Of a stretch of 64,000 nt of DNA, positions 25,888 through 35,313 are shown one piece after another. The stretch is taken from the NCBI RefSeq assembly GCF_049673005.1, contig NZ_JBATXB010000088.1, positions 8,481-72,480 on the forward strand. The letters are read 5' to 3'. The stretch is from Carnobacterium_A sp049673005 (GTDB lineage Bacteria; Bacillota; Bacilli; Lactobacillales; Carnobacteriaceae). A model generated the notes under the pieces. It saw nothing but the letters and a program-made list of their open reading frames with translations, did no database searches and had not been told where the DNA came from. Position 1 is the stretch's first letter; each line of letters starts with the position of its first letter. The position numbers and the translations under genes were made by a program.

Positions 25888-25930
25888 AAAAAAAGCATCT
25901 TGAGTACAATGTACTTAAGATGCTTTTTTT
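25888..25930. terminator. Bidirectional terminator between the deaminase operon and jag
   Basis: AAAAAAAGCATCTTGAGTAC and GTACTTAAGATGCTTTTTTT pair almost completely around a 3-base loop. It serves both the operon on the plus strand and jag on the minus strand. Confidence 0.9.
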
Positions 25931-25944
25931 CTCAGCTTGCTTAT

Positions 25945-26721
25945 TTACTTTACAGGTTCAATTACTAAGTAACGATGAGGCTCGTTACCTTCAGAATGGG
26001 TTGTAACAAGCTTGTTTTTACTTAAATAAAAATGAATCTGTTTTCTTTCAAAAGCAGGCATTGGTTCTAAAAAGACAGGTAAATTAGTACGCACAACTTT
26101 TTCAGCCGTTCGCTCAGCTATATTTTTCAAACTTGCTTCACGACGTTCACGGTAATCACCAACATTTACTATTACAGTAAATTTAGTTTTTGCATGTTGA
26201 TACAACAGGACTTGCGCAAGTGATTGCAAAGCATTTAGAATTCTACCATGTTTACCGATAATCAAACCAGCATTTTCGGTATGGATATGAAAAATTACTT
26301 GTCTTTCAGATAAACTAACCTTTGTCGTTACAGTAGTTTCAATCCCCATTTTACTAGAAACATCAACCAAGTAATCAGAAACCAATTGCAACGCTTTATC
26401 ATCATCTTTGATAATTTCCTCTTCATCAACTTCACTTGCAACAACCAAGTCTTCGATCTTTTGATTTTGTATTGTTGTATTCTCAGTAAATAGTGAAGCA
26501 TGATCTTGAATAGATGGCTTTGGTTCTTTGTTAGCTTTTTCTTTATCAATCAAGCTTTTTTCTACTATTACTACAGCATCCTTTTTCCCAAAACCAAAGA
26601 TACCTTTCTTTCCTTCAGTAACAATTTCAATAGAAGCATTTTCCTTATTGATACCCAAAATTCCTAATCCCTTTTGAATAGCTTCCGCCACTGTTGCTGC
26701 TTGAGCTGTGTACTTCTCCAT
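25945..26721 (-). CDS. khpB: RNA-binding protein KhpB (Jag)
   Basis: A 258-residue RNA-binding protein that works with KhpA in cell elongation and division control. It has the Jag N-terminal domain (EKYTAQAATVAEAIQKGLG, then IFGFGKKDAVV), an acidic linker, a KH domain (HTENAGLIIGKHGRILNALQ) and a C-terminal R3H domain (RREASLKNIAERTAEKVVRT, ending EPHRYLVIEPVK). It follows yidC by 43 bp, as in most Firmicutes. The usual next gene, mnmE, is about 13 kb further on. Confidence 0.94.
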   Translation of the reverse strand: MEKYTAQAATVAEAIQKGLGILGINKENASIEIVTEGKKGIFGFGKKDAVVIVEKSLIDKEKANKEPKPSIQDHASLFTENTTIQNQKIEDLVVASEVDEEEIIKDDDKALQLVSDYLVDVSSKMGIETTVTTKVSLSERQVIFHIHTENAGLIIGKHGRILNALQSLAQVLLYQHAKTKFTVIVNVGDYRERREASLKNIAERTAEKVVRTNLPVFLEPMPAFERKQIHFYLSKNKLVTTHSEGNEPHRYLVIEPVK

Positions 26722-26764
26722 CCGCTTATCCTCCGTTCTATCTGCTTTTAAACGATAGTAAAGA

Positions 26765-27598
26765 TTATTTCTTTTTCTTTTTCCTCTTCGGATTTAATGC
26801 TTTATCTAATGTGCGTTGACGTTCGCGTTCAACTTGAAGTTTTTCTTCTCGCTCTTTTATAATTTTAAATGGATTATTTAAAGCTAGTGTTTGTAAGACA
26901 GAAAATGCATTTCCCACTACCCAATACAAAGATAAAGCACTTGGCAAAGTAATACCCATAAATAAAATTAATGCGGGCATCATGTACATCATTGACGAAG
27001 TTGCAGGGTTGGATTCTGCTTGACTCATAGTCGATAATTTAGTTGTTGCATACGTTAAAATAGCAGCTACAACAGGCAGTACAAACATTGGATCTGGTTT
27101 TCCTAGATTCATCCATAAGAAATTCCCAGTACTCAGTGCTTCAGTCCGACTGATAGCCTGATATAACCCCATTAAAACTGGCATCTGAATTACTAAAGGT
27201 AGACACCCTGCTACTGGATTTACTCCTGCTTCAGAATATAGTTTAGACGTTTCTTCTTTTAACTTACCCTGTGTTTCAGCATCTTTAGAAGCATACTTAG
27301 CTTGTAGCGCTTTTAACTGAGGTTGTATTTCACTCATTTTACGAGTGCTTTTTGTTTGTCCGTGCATCAAAGGCAATAAAATAATTCTAATCAGCAAAGT
27401 AAAGACAATAATTCCTAGTCCATAACTTCCACTAAATAAATCCGATAACCAAATGATAACACGAGAAAAGTTTAGCACAACATATTTATCCCAGAACCCT
27501 GTACTATCTGCAGTAATAGGCTCCGTACCACAACCTACTAATACAACAGCTAACAGCACTGTCCCAAGCAAAAGAAGTAATCGCTTACGGTTTTTCAT
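26765..27598 (-). CDS. yidC: Membrane protein insertase YidC (lipoprotein form)
   Basis: Inserts and folds membrane proteins alone or with Sec. The Gram-positive lipoprotein signal ends at VLVGCGTE near residue 23. Five hydrophobic segments follow, with the conserved region IRIILLPLMHGQTKSTRKMSE containing the groove Arg. The tail is very basic (ALNPKRKKKKK), suited to ribosome contact. Length 277. It lies between rnpA and khpB in the standard order. Confidence 0.95.
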   Translation of the reverse strand: MKNRKRLLLLLGTVLLAVVLVGCGTEPITADSTGFWDKYVVLNFSRVIIWLSDLFSGSYGLGIIVFTLLIRIILLPLMHGQTKSTRKMSEIQPQLKALQAKYASKDAETQGKLKEETSKLYSEAGVNPVAGCLPLVIQMPVLMGLYQAISRTEALSTGNFLWMNLGKPDPMFVLPVVAAILTYATTKLSTMSQAESNPATSSMMYMMPALILFMGITLPSALSLYWVVGNAFSVLQTLALNNPFKIIKEREEKLQVERERQRTLDKALNPKRKKKKK

Positions 27599-27634
27599 AG
27601 TTTTCCCTCCACATTCTGTAAATAAAAAAATAAG

Positions 27635-27973
27635 CTAATCTAACATCTTAGCCAATTTCAAAACGTGAATTAAACTTTTTTTAGTTTCTTTTACTGACAT
27701 ATCTGCCGCTGGTTTACGGGCGATAACAATAAAATCTTTCTCCGTTTTTAATTTGGGCTTTAATTCTGTTAAGCTTTGTCGTATTTTTCTTTTAACATTA
27801 TTCCTTACAACAGCGTTACCAATTTTTTTCCCAACAGATAATCCTACTCGAAAATGAGGCTGCTCTTTTTTATCTAGTATATATAGAACAAACTGTCGAT
27901 TGGCTGTAGATTTTCCGTGATGAAAGACTTTTTGAAAGTCTGATTCTTTTTTGACACGATAGGCTTTTCTCAT
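27635..27973 (-). CDS. rnpA: Ribonuclease P protein component
   Basis: Protein subunit of RNase P, which matures tRNA 5' ends. The conserved RNR region is AVVRNNVKRKIRQSL, with the N-terminal KKESDFQKVFHHGKS and central RVGLSVGKKIG. It has 112 residues, the usual size, and is highly basic. It lies between rpmH and yidC. Confidence 0.96.
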   Translation of the reverse strand: MRKAYRVKKESDFQKVFHHGKSTANRQFVLYILDKKEQPHFRVGLSVGKKIGNAVVRNNVKRKIRQSLTELKPKLKTEKDFIVIARKPAADMSVKETKKSLIHVLKLAKMLD

Positions 27974-28031
27974 TCAAATAACCTCTCATCTCTTTTTTCT
28001 TAAAATACTTTTTTTATACTCAATAAAAAAA

Positions 28032-28064
28032 GAAAAAAAAGACCACTGAGACGTTCAGTGATCT
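28032..28064 (-). terminator. Terminator/attenuator between rpmH and rnpA
   Basis: On the minus strand AGATCACTGA and TCAGTGGTCT pair around a 5-base loop and run into TTTTTTTTC. The hairpin begins in the rpmH stop codon, so rpmH can be expressed in excess of rnpA. Confidence 0.8.
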
Positions 28065-28197
28065 ATGCAGACAATGATTTTCTGCCTTTACGGCGTCTAC
28101 TTTGTAATACATTACGTCCATTTTTTGTACTCATACGTTTACGGAAGCCATGTAATTTTTGACGTTTACGTTTTTTAGGTTGGTAAGTTCTTTTCAT
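28063..28197 (-). CDS. rpmH: 50S ribosomal protein L34
   Basis: A 44-residue ribosomal protein beginning MKRTYQPKKRKRQKLHGF and ending RRKGRKSLSA, the standard L34 sequence. ATG at 28197 follows GGAGGTG. It is the first gene left of the origin and transcribed away from it. Confidence 0.97.
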   Translation of the reverse strand: MKRTYQPKKRKRQKLHGFRKRMSTKNGRNVLQSRRRKGRKSLSA

Positions 28198-28595
28198 TCG
28201 TAATACACCTCCTACGATAACTATCTCTCATTAATTTTTTTATCAGTATAAGACAGTTTTAATTTATGACAACGAAATAAAAATAGTCCCATCAAAATTA
28301 AGAACACCTTATTTTCAATCATTCACTTCAACATGATAGCACAAATAAAAAAAATAAGAAACCTTCTTTTCATATTTTCATTGAATTTGTTTCATAAACC
28401 TTCCAAATTCAGTTTATTATCCCTTCTAATTTTTATTTTCTAAAATTAACTAGTTTTATTTTTTCTATCTAATAGCAATAAATAAAATTAACTTTAATGC
28501 CCTCACCATCATTTATAAAGAGTAAAATTAATTCTAAAAAACGACTATAACTAAAAACTTATAGTCGTTTTTCGGAAATTTTTTTTGGGAAAAAG

Positions 28596-28906
28596 ATATC
28601 CACAGTTGCATTTTATTATCCACATGCTCAAGTATAAGTTTTTTTTGTGATTTTATTAAATATAAGTTACAATATAGTTATCCACAAATGAACAGCATGT
28701 GTACATATCAAGCTTGTATAATTCCGCACTCTGTGGATAACTTCAAAGAAGAGCATTGTATCAGCGTTTGAAGGATTTTTTTATCCACTGATTTATTTGT
28801 AATTCGTGGATAAAAAAAAGTTACTAACACTTTATTTCTCCTTGTGGATAACTATATATACAGGTACGGGATAAATATTTAACAGTTAGAAACTATCTGT
28901 GGAAAA
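28596..28906. other. oriC: oriC upstream DnaA-box cluster
   Basis: Eight DnaA boxes lie between rpmH and dnaA. Perfect TTATCCACA copies are at 28616-28624 and 28678-28686 (+) and at 28732-28740 and 28843-28851 (-). One-mismatch copies are at 28596-28604, 28781-28789, 28805-28813 and 28898-28906. Together with the dnaA-dnaN boxes they form a bipartite origin like that of B. subtilis. The rest of 28198-28595 is AT-rich; I see no gene in it. Confidence 0.93.
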
Positions 28907-28928
28907 CTTTTTATTAACGTGCTAAAAT
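28900..28928 (+). promoter_or_regulatory. Promoter of dnaA
   Basis: An extended -10 TGCTAAAAT (TAAAAT at 28923-28928) lies 17 bp from TGGAAA (28900-28905). The -35 overlaps the DnaA box at 28898-28906, so DnaA could repress its own gene. Confidence 0.55.
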
Positions 28929-28961
28929 GAAACAGACATATTTATAAAGGAGGTTCTCTGT

Positions 28962-30299
28962 TTGGATGATTTACAATCTTTGTGGAATTTTTTAAAAGAA
29001 AAATTTAAAGAATCGCTTTCAAAGGTCAGTTACGATACTTGGATTGAAAGTGCCAACCCTATTCGCATTACTGAACATAATATTATTATTGAAGTTCCAT
29101 CTTCTTTGCATAAAGAATATTGGGAAAATAATCTAGCTACTCGGATTGTTGAAAATATTTACGAGTACTCTAGTCGCGAAATTTCTCCATTATTTGTTAT
29201 AAAGAATGAACAAGAAAATACGAATAGCAATGGAAAACAAAAAAGCCAATCTTTAACACAAAAAAATTCTTTTAGAAAAGATATTCAATTAAACGATAAA
29301 TATACATTTGACACTTTCGTTATTGGCAAAGGAAACCAAATGGCTCATGCTGCTGCATTAGTCGTTGCAGAAGAACCAGGAACAATTTATAATCCACTCT
29401 TTTTCTATGGCGGAGTTGGATTAGGAAAAACACATTTAATGCATGCTATTGGACACCAAATGTTATTACTCAATCCTGATGCAAAAGTTAAATATGTAAG
29501 TAGTGAAACCTTTGCAAATGATTTTATAAACTCTATCCAAAACAAAACACAAGAGAAATTCAGAAATGAATACCGTAGTGTTGATCTATTATTGGTAGAT
29601 GATATCCAATTTTTTGCAGATAAAGAAGGCACGCAAGAAGAATTCTTCCATACTTTTAATGCTCTATATGATGATCGTAAACAAATTGTCTTAACAAGTG
29701 ATCGACTGCCTAATGAAATACCGAAATTACAAGAGCGCTTGATATCTCGTTTTGCCTGGGGTCTATCTGTCGACATCACTCCACCTGATCTTGAAACACG
29801 TATTGCTATTTTAAGAAAAAAAGCAAACGCAGAGAGATTAGAAATTCCTGATGATACCCTTAGTTATATTGCAGGTCAAATCGATTCTAATATCCGTGAA
29901 TTAGAAGGTGCTTTAGTTAGAGTACAAGCATTTGCAGCTATTGAGAGTCGTGATATAACTACTAGCTTAGCAGCTGATGCATTAAAAAGTATGCTCCCTT
30001 CAAATAAACCAAGTATTTTATCTATCTTAGATATACAAAATGTTGTTTCTAAGTACTATCAAATTTCTTTAACTGATTTAAAAGGAAAAAAACGTGTTAA
30101 AGCTATTGTCTTACCTAGACAGATTGCTATGTTCCTTTCACGTGAACTAACTTCTAATTCGTTACCAAAAATTGGAGCTGAATTTGGTGGAAAAGATCAC
30201 ACCACTGTTATTCATGCTTACGAAAAAATCAATCAAGCTATCACAAAAGATTTTCAACTAAAGCAAGATATAGAAGAAATAAAAAATAAATTAAATTAA
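28962..30299 (+). CDS. dnaA: Chromosomal replication initiator DnaA
   Basis: Binds DnaA boxes and opens the origin. Domain I (about 1-85) starts DDLQSLWNFLKEKFKESLSK. Domain III, the AAA+ module (about 110-325), has Walker A GGVGLGKTHLMHAIG and Walker B LLLVDDIQFF. Domain IV ends with the DNA-binding signature GGKDHTTVIHAYEKI. It starts with TTG at 28962, preceded by AAAGGAGG. Length 445. It is flanked on both sides by DnaA boxes. Confidence 0.98.
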   Translation: MDDLQSLWNFLKEKFKESLSKVSYDTWIESANPIRITEHNIIIEVPSSLHKEYWENNLATRIVENIYEYSSREISPLFVIKNEQENTNSNGKQKSQSLTQKNSFRKDIQLNDKYTFDTFVIGKGNQMAHAAALVVAEEPGTIYNPLFFYGGVGLGKTHLMHAIGHQMLLLNPDAKVKYVSSETFANDFINSIQNKTQEKFRNEYRSVDLLLVDDIQFFADKEGTQEEFFHTFNALYDDRKQIVLTSDRLPNEIPKLQERLISRFAWGLSVDITPPDLETRIAILRKKANAERLEIPDDTLSYIAGQIDSNIRELEGALVRVQAFAAIESRDITTSLAADALKSMLPSNKPSILSILDIQNVVSKYYQISLTDLKGKKRVKAIVLPRQIAMFLSRELTSNSLPKIGAEFGGKDHTTVIHAYEKINQAITKDFQLKQDIEEIKNKLN

Positions 30300-30407
30300 T
30301 TTTTTTAACTAGCTATTATTTTATTATTCCATCTAATTTTGAATGATGAAAAAGTAATATGTAACTTACTTTTGTCTCCTTTAATAGAAAACATCAATTT
30401 ACTCACA

Positions 30408-30555
30408 TGTGTATAACTGCAAAAGTTTACCTTGTTTTTTCCACAGCTTATCCACATGTGGAAAACTACTAACCTTATGGGCTGAACATACTTACCAACA
30501 GAATCCACAGGCCCTACTACTATTACTAAAGATCTTATTAAATTAATTAACTATA
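30408..30555. other. oriC: oriC unwinding region: DnaA boxes, DnaA-trio run and AT-rich element
   Basis: Between dnaA and dnaN lie boxes at 30408-30416 (TTATACACA type, -), 30437-30445, 30448-30456 (perfect, +), 30457-30465 (-) and a weak one at 30501-30509. The last is followed by GGCC and then CTACTACTATTACTA (30514-30528). Read on the other strand this is five consecutive 3'-GAT/AAT-5' trios, the arrangement of the B. subtilis basal unwinding system. An AT-only stretch (about 30534-30560) follows and is the likely melting site. Confidence 0.9.
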
Positions 30556-30573
30556 ATTTTGGAGGTTTACTCA

Positions 30574-31716
30574 ATGAAATTTACAATTAAAAGAAGTGCA
30601 TTTTTAAAAAGTATGGCGGATGTTCAGCGTGCTATTTCTTCAAGAACAACTATCCCTATTTTGACAGGAATAAAAATTGTTGCTAACGAAGAAGGACTTA
30701 CGTTGACTGGTAGTGATTCTGATATCTCTATCGAAACATTTATTCCAGTATCAGATGAAAGCAATACTTTAATTATTGAAAAAACAGGAAGTATTGTATT
30801 ACAAGCACGTTTTTTCAGTGAAATCGTTAAAAAATTACCAGAGGAAACTATGGAAATAGAGGTTCTTGATCATTTTCAAACCTTGATTACTTCAGCAACT
30901 GCTTCTTTTACTATTAATGGTTTAGATGCGAACAACTATCCTCATTTGCCAGTAATTGATACAAATGAATCATTTATTTTACCAGTTGGTTTATTCAAGC
31001 AAGTAATAGGGCAAACTGTTATTGCTATTTCAACTCATGAAAGCAGACCTATTTTAACAGGAGTCAATATGGTTATTGAAAATAGCCAAATTTTAGCCGT
31101 TGCTACAGATAGTCATCGACTAAGTCAACGCATCATTCCGCTAGAAATGACAGAAGAACAAGCAGGTAAGAAATACAATGTCATTATTCCTGGAAAAAGT
31201 TTAGTCGAATTATCTCGTACGTTAGATGATAATTCTGATACAATTGAATTAATGATTACTGAAAATCAAGTGTTATTTAAAACAGAAAATATGTTTTTCT
31301 ATTCTCGATTACTTGAAGGATATTATCCAGACACGAAACGTTTAATTCCCGAAACATCTGCGACAGAAATCGAATTTAATGCAAATGTATTATTGGGAGC
31401 TATTGAAAGAGCATCTTTGTTGTCTCATGAAGGAAAAAATAATGTTGTTAAAATTACAATTAACCCAGACTTAGTTGAAATTTCAGGCAATTCTCCTGAT
31501 ATAGGAAATGTTAAAGAAGAATTAGAGTATCTTTCTGTTAGTGGCGATCCTATTGAATTGTCCTTTAATCCAGATTATATGAAAGACGCACTAAGAACAT
31601 TTGGTCAAACAACAATTAAAATTAAATTTACTTCACCTGTTCGGCCGTTTATCTTAGTACCGAGTGAGAATGATCAAACTTTTATTCAACTCATTACACC
31701 TGTCCGAACATTTTAA
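30574..31716 (+). CDS. dnaN: DNA polymerase III sliding clamp (beta subunit)
   Basis: Forms the ring clamp that tethers the polymerase. The 380-residue protein starts MKFTIKRSAFLKSMADVQRA, has the three-fold repeated clamp fold, and ends FILVPSENDQTFIQLITPVR. The frame is open from 30559 but ATG at 30574 follows GGAGG. The unwinding element of oriC lies in its leader. A strong terminator separates it from yaaA-recF. Confidence 0.97.
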   Translation: MKFTIKRSAFLKSMADVQRAISSRTTIPILTGIKIVANEEGLTLTGSDSDISIETFIPVSDESNTLIIEKTGSIVLQARFFSEIVKKLPEETMEIEVLDHFQTLITSATASFTINGLDANNYPHLPVIDTNESFILPVGLFKQVIGQTVIAISTHESRPILTGVNMVIENSQILAVATDSHRLSQRIIPLEMTEEQAGKKYNVIIPGKSLVELSRTLDDNSDTIELMITENQVLFKTENMFFYSRLLEGYYPDTKRLIPETSATEIEFNANVLLGAIERASLLSHEGKNNVVKITINPDLVEISGNSPDIGNVKEELEYLSVSGDPIELSFNPDYMKDALRTFGQTTIKIKFTSPVRPFILVPSENDQTFIQLITPVRTF

Positions 31717-31725
31717 TAATTAGTG

Positions 31726-31765
31726 AAAAGCTGCTTTTCTGAGAATTCAGAAAAGCAGCTTTTTA
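31726..31765 (+). terminator. Terminator of dnaN
   Basis: AAAGCTGCTTTTCTGA and its exact complement enclose a 4-base loop, followed by TTTTT. Confidence 0.92.
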
Positions 31766-31980
31766 TTGAATTGTTCAAAAACAGGTTTTTTTTCACTTTT
31801 AAGCAACTTTCGCACGTTTAAGGTCTTTTTGTATTTAGCTATTAAAACGTAAAGAACCATATCTAAATTCTAATAGACATTGTATTCTTCCTGAAAAAGA
31901 GTTATAATAATACTAATAAAGAAGTGCGACTTGCGTGGTTTTTATACTCCACGCTTATTTTGATGAGAGCAGGTGATTTT

Positions 31981-32232
31981 ATGAAAAAAAATATTACGAT
32001 TAATAGTGAATTCATTACTTTGGGACAATTTTTAAAACATGCAAATGTTATCAGTAGTGGTGGAATGGCAAAAGGATATTTAGCCGAACACACAATTTTA
32101 GTAGATAACGAATTAGAAAACCGCAGAGGTAAAAAACTTTATCCAGGTACGGTTGTAGAAATTCCGGATGAGGGGACATTTTTTGTTCAATCTGTTAATT
32201 CAGCAAAACAATCGACTAAGGATGAAAATTAA
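31981..32232 (+). CDS. yaaA: S4-domain protein YaaA
   Basis: An 83-residue RNA-binding-type protein between dnaN and recF, as in other Firmicutes. The S4 fold is seen in ITLGQFLKHANVISSGGMAK, followed by ILVDNELENRRGKKLYPGT. It probably binds rRNA or ribosomes; the precise role is not known to me. The frame extends to 31924 but ATG at 31981 follows AGGTGA. Its stop overlaps the recF start (TAATG). Confidence 0.9.
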   Translation: MKKNITINSEFITLGQFLKHANVISSGGMAKGYLAEHTILVDNELENRRGKKLYPGTVVEIPDEGTFFVQSVNSAKQSTKDEN

Positions 32233-33353
32233 TGTTTCTAAAAGATATTCAACTATTGAATTATCGTAATTATGAAAGTGCACAGGTTAATTTTTCTCAA
32301 GGAATCAATGTTTTTTTAGGAGAGAATGCACAAGGTAAAACGAGTTTAATGGAAGCTATCTATGTATTGGCTATGGCAAGAAGTCATCGAACAGTAAATG
32401 ATAAAGAATTGATTCGATGGGAGCAAGATAACGCACGGGTAAGTGGAAGAATTCAAAAAAAGAACTCTAACTTTCCGCTAGAAATTCTGATTTCTACAAA
32501 AGGGAAAAAAGCTAAATTTAATCATTTGGAACAAAAAAAATTAAGTGCTTATATTGGTAATTTAAATGTGATTCTTTTTGCTCCGGAAGATCTTTCTTTA
32601 GTTAAAGGTTCGCCCTCTGTTCGAAGAAAATTCATAGATATGGAAATGGGGCAAATGAGCCCTATTTATTTGCACCATTTAGTCCAATATCAACGGATAT
32701 TGAAGCAACGAAACCACTATCTAAAACAATTAGCCTTTCAAAAAAAACAAGATATTACGTTTTTAGATGTTTTAACAGAACAGCTAGCAGAACACGGTGC
32801 AGCTATTTTATTTGAACGGTTTTTGTTTATAACAAAACTAGGGAATTGGGCTGCACCTATTCATTACGAGATTTCTAAACAGAAAGAACGATTGGAAATT
32901 GATTACAGCTGTGCATATACGCTTTCTAATACGCAAGATAAAAAGCAAATTTACTTAGATTTACTTCAAACATATAAAGAGGGGCAAAAACGAGAATTAG
33001 ATCAAGGGATCACTCTTTTTGGTCCTCATAGAGATGATTTGAAGTTTAAGGTTAATGGACGGTATGTACAAACGTATGGTTCACAAGGCCAACAAAGAAC
33101 AACAGCTTTAAGTATTAAGTTAGCAGAAATTGATTTGATGAAGGAAATGACGGGCGAATATCCCCTTTTATTATTGGATGATGTCCTGTCTGAATTGGAT
33201 GATGAACGCCAAACACACTTATTAAAGGCGATTCAAAATAAAGTTCAAACTTTTTTAACGACAACTAGTTTAGACGGAGTAAAAAAAGAAATGTTGGAAG
33301 CTCCCAAAGTCTTCCGTATCGAGAATGGTCATGTAGAAATGGAGAGTGAATGA
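32232..33353 (+). CDS. recF: DNA replication and repair protein RecF
   Basis: An SMC-like ATPase that loads RecA at gapped DNA. Walker A is GENAQGKTSLMEA, the signature region is YGSQGQQRTTALSIKLAE and Walker B is LLLLDDVLSELDDERQ. N-terminal MFLKDIQLLNYRNYE is typical. Length 373. It overlaps yaaA at its start and gyrB at its end, so yaaA-recF-gyrB-gyrA is one unit. Confidence 0.97.
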   Translation: MFLKDIQLLNYRNYESAQVNFSQGINVFLGENAQGKTSLMEAIYVLAMARSHRTVNDKELIRWEQDNARVSGRIQKKNSNFPLEILISTKGKKAKFNHLEQKKLSAYIGNLNVILFAPEDLSLVKGSPSVRRKFIDMEMGQMSPIYLHHLVQYQRILKQRNHYLKQLAFQKKQDITFLDVLTEQLAEHGAAILFERFLFITKLGNWAAPIHYEISKQKERLEIDYSCAYTLSNTQDKKQIYLDLLQTYKEGQKRELDQGITLFGPHRDDLKFKVNGRYVQTYGSQGQQRTTALSIKLAEIDLMKEMTGEYPLLLLDDVLSELDDERQTHLLKAIQNKVQTFLTTTSLDGVKKEMLEAPKVFRIENGHVEMESE

Positions 33354-35293
33354 GTTTGTCTGAAGAAATTAGAAGTAAAAATGATATTGCTCAAGATTAT
33401 GATGCAAGTCAAATTCAAGTATTAGAAGGTTTAGAGGCCGTCCGTAAAAGACCAGGTATGTATATTGGATCAACTAGTGGAGAAGGTTTACACCACTTAG
33501 TCTGGGAAATCGTAGATAACTCAATTGATGAAGCTTTAGCTGGTTTTGCAGATGAAATCAATGTCATTGTTGAAGAAGATAACAGCATTAGTGTTAGTGA
33601 TAATGGACGTGGAATTCCTGTAGATATTCAAAAGAAAACAGGTCGTCCAGCACTTGAAACAGTTTTTACAATTCTTCACGCAGGAGGAAAATTTGGTGGC
33701 GGAGGCTACAAAGTTTCTGGTGGATTACATGGTGTTGGTGGTTCTGTTGTAAATGCTCTATCTTCAAGTTTAGAGGTAAGAGTACACAAGAACGGGAAAA
33801 TCTATTTCCAAGGCTACTCTAGAGGAGCTGTTTTGAATGATGTTGAAATCATTGGAGACACAGATCGTCATGGAACAACGGTACATTTCTTACCAGATAC
33901 TGAAATTTTCAAAGAAACAATTGTCTACGATTACGATAGATTATCTGTTCGTGTTCGTGAATTAGCCTTCTTAAATCGTGGATTAAAAATTACTATTGAG
34001 GATAAGAGACACGAAAAACCTCAAAGACAAGAATATCACTACCAAGGTGGAATTAAGAGTTACGTTGGATTTCTGAATAAGAATAAAAATGTTTTATTTG
34101 AAGAGCCAATTTTCTTAGAAGGCGAGCAACAAGGTATTTCAGTTGAAGTGGCGTTACAATATACAGATGGATACCACTCTAATCTACTAACGTTTGCTAA
34201 TAATATTCATACTTATGAAGGTGGAACACATGAGTCTGGTTTTAAGACAGCCTTGACACGTGTCATTAATGATTACGCAAAACGCAATAAATTAATAAAA
34301 GAGAATGAAGATAATTTGACCGGAGAAGATGTGCGTGAGGGGTTAACAGCTGTAGTTTCTATCAAACATCCAGATCCACAATTTGAAGGACAAACAAAAA
34401 CTAAATTAGGAAATTCTGAAGCCAGAACGATTACTGATCGTCTTTTTTCTGCGCATTTTGATAAATTTTTAATGGAAAATCCTCAAACAGCAAGAAAAAT
34501 AGTTGAAAAAGGTCTTTTAGCTTCGAGAGCACGTCTAGCAGCTAAACGAGCTCGTGAAGTAACGCGTAAAAAAAGTGGTTTAGAAATTAGCAATTTACCC
34601 GGTAAATTAGCAGATTGCTCTAGTAAAAATCCTGAAATCAGTGAAATATTTATTGTTGAGGGAGATTCTGCCGGAGGTTCAGCTAAACAGGGACGTTCAC
34701 GCTTATTTCAAGCAATTCTACCTATACGTGGTAAAATTTTAAACGTTGAAAAAGCTACATTAGACCGTATATTAGGAAACGAAGAAATACGTGCACTCTT
34801 CACAGCTATGGGAACAGGATTTGGTGGAGATTTTGATTTATCTAAAGCTCGTTACCATAAATTGGTCATCATGACCGATGCTGACGTTGATGGCGCACAC
34901 ATTCGCACACTGCTATTAACTCTTTTTTACCGTTATATGCGTCCAGTCGTAGAAGCTGGATTTGTTTATATTGCGCAACCTCCTTTGTATCAAGTAAAAC
35001 AAGGTAAAAAAATGGTTTACCTTGATTCTGAAGAAGAATTGGATAATTTATTAAAGGAATGGCCTCTTGCTCCAAAACCTGTTATTCAACGTTATAAAGG
35101 ACTAGGAGAAATGGATGCTGAACAATTGTGGGAAACAACAATGAATCCTGAAAACAGACGTTTACTTCAAATAACTGTTGAAGATGCAATTGAAGCTGAT
35201 CAAGTAATGGATATGCTTATGGGTGACAGAGTAGAACCTCGTCGCAAATTTATTGAAGATAATGCCCGTTATGTTCAAAACTTAGATATTTAA
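33350..35293 (+). CDS. gyrB: DNA gyrase subunit B
   Basis: ATPase subunit of the enzyme that introduces negative supercoils. The GHKL ATPase has DNSIDEALAG and DNGRGIPV, then HAGGKFGGGGYKVSGGLHGV. The TOPRIM part has VEGDSAGGSAKQGRS and MTDADVDGAHIRTL. Length 647. The ATG at 33350 overlaps the recF stop; a TTG two codons later is an alternative start. Confidence 0.98.
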   Translation: MSLSEEIRSKNDIAQDYDASQIQVLEGLEAVRKRPGMYIGSTSGEGLHHLVWEIVDNSIDEALAGFADEINVIVEEDNSISVSDNGRGIPVDIQKKTGRPALETVFTILHAGGKFGGGGYKVSGGLHGVGGSVVNALSSSLEVRVHKNGKIYFQGYSRGAVLNDVEIIGDTDRHGTTVHFLPDTEIFKETIVYDYDRLSVRVRELAFLNRGLKITIEDKRHEKPQRQEYHYQGGIKSYVGFLNKNKNVLFEEPIFLEGEQQGISVEVALQYTDGYHSNLLTFANNIHTYEGGTHESGFKTALTRVINDYAKRNKLIKENEDNLTGEDVREGLTAVVSIKHPDPQFEGQTKTKLGNSEARTITDRLFSAHFDKFLMENPQTARKIVEKGLLASRARLAAKRAREVTRKKSGLEISNLPGKLADCSSKNPEISEIFIVEGDSAGGSAKQGRSRLFQAILPIRGKILNVEKATLDRILGNEEIRALFTAMGTGFGGDFDLSKARYHKLVIMTDADVDGAHIRTLLLTLFYRYMRPVVEAGFVYIAQPPLYQVKQGKKMVYLDSEEELDNLLKEWPLAPKPVIQRYKGLGEMDAEQLWETTMNPENRRLLQITVEDAIEADQVMDMLMGDRVEPRRKFIEDNARYVQNLDI

Positions 35294-35313
35294 ACGAGGG
35301 AGGATAATAAAGA

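Noticed and set aside
29405..29779. 124-codon minus-strand open frame inside dnaA
   Set aside because: It is a shadow of the conserved dnaA coding frame.
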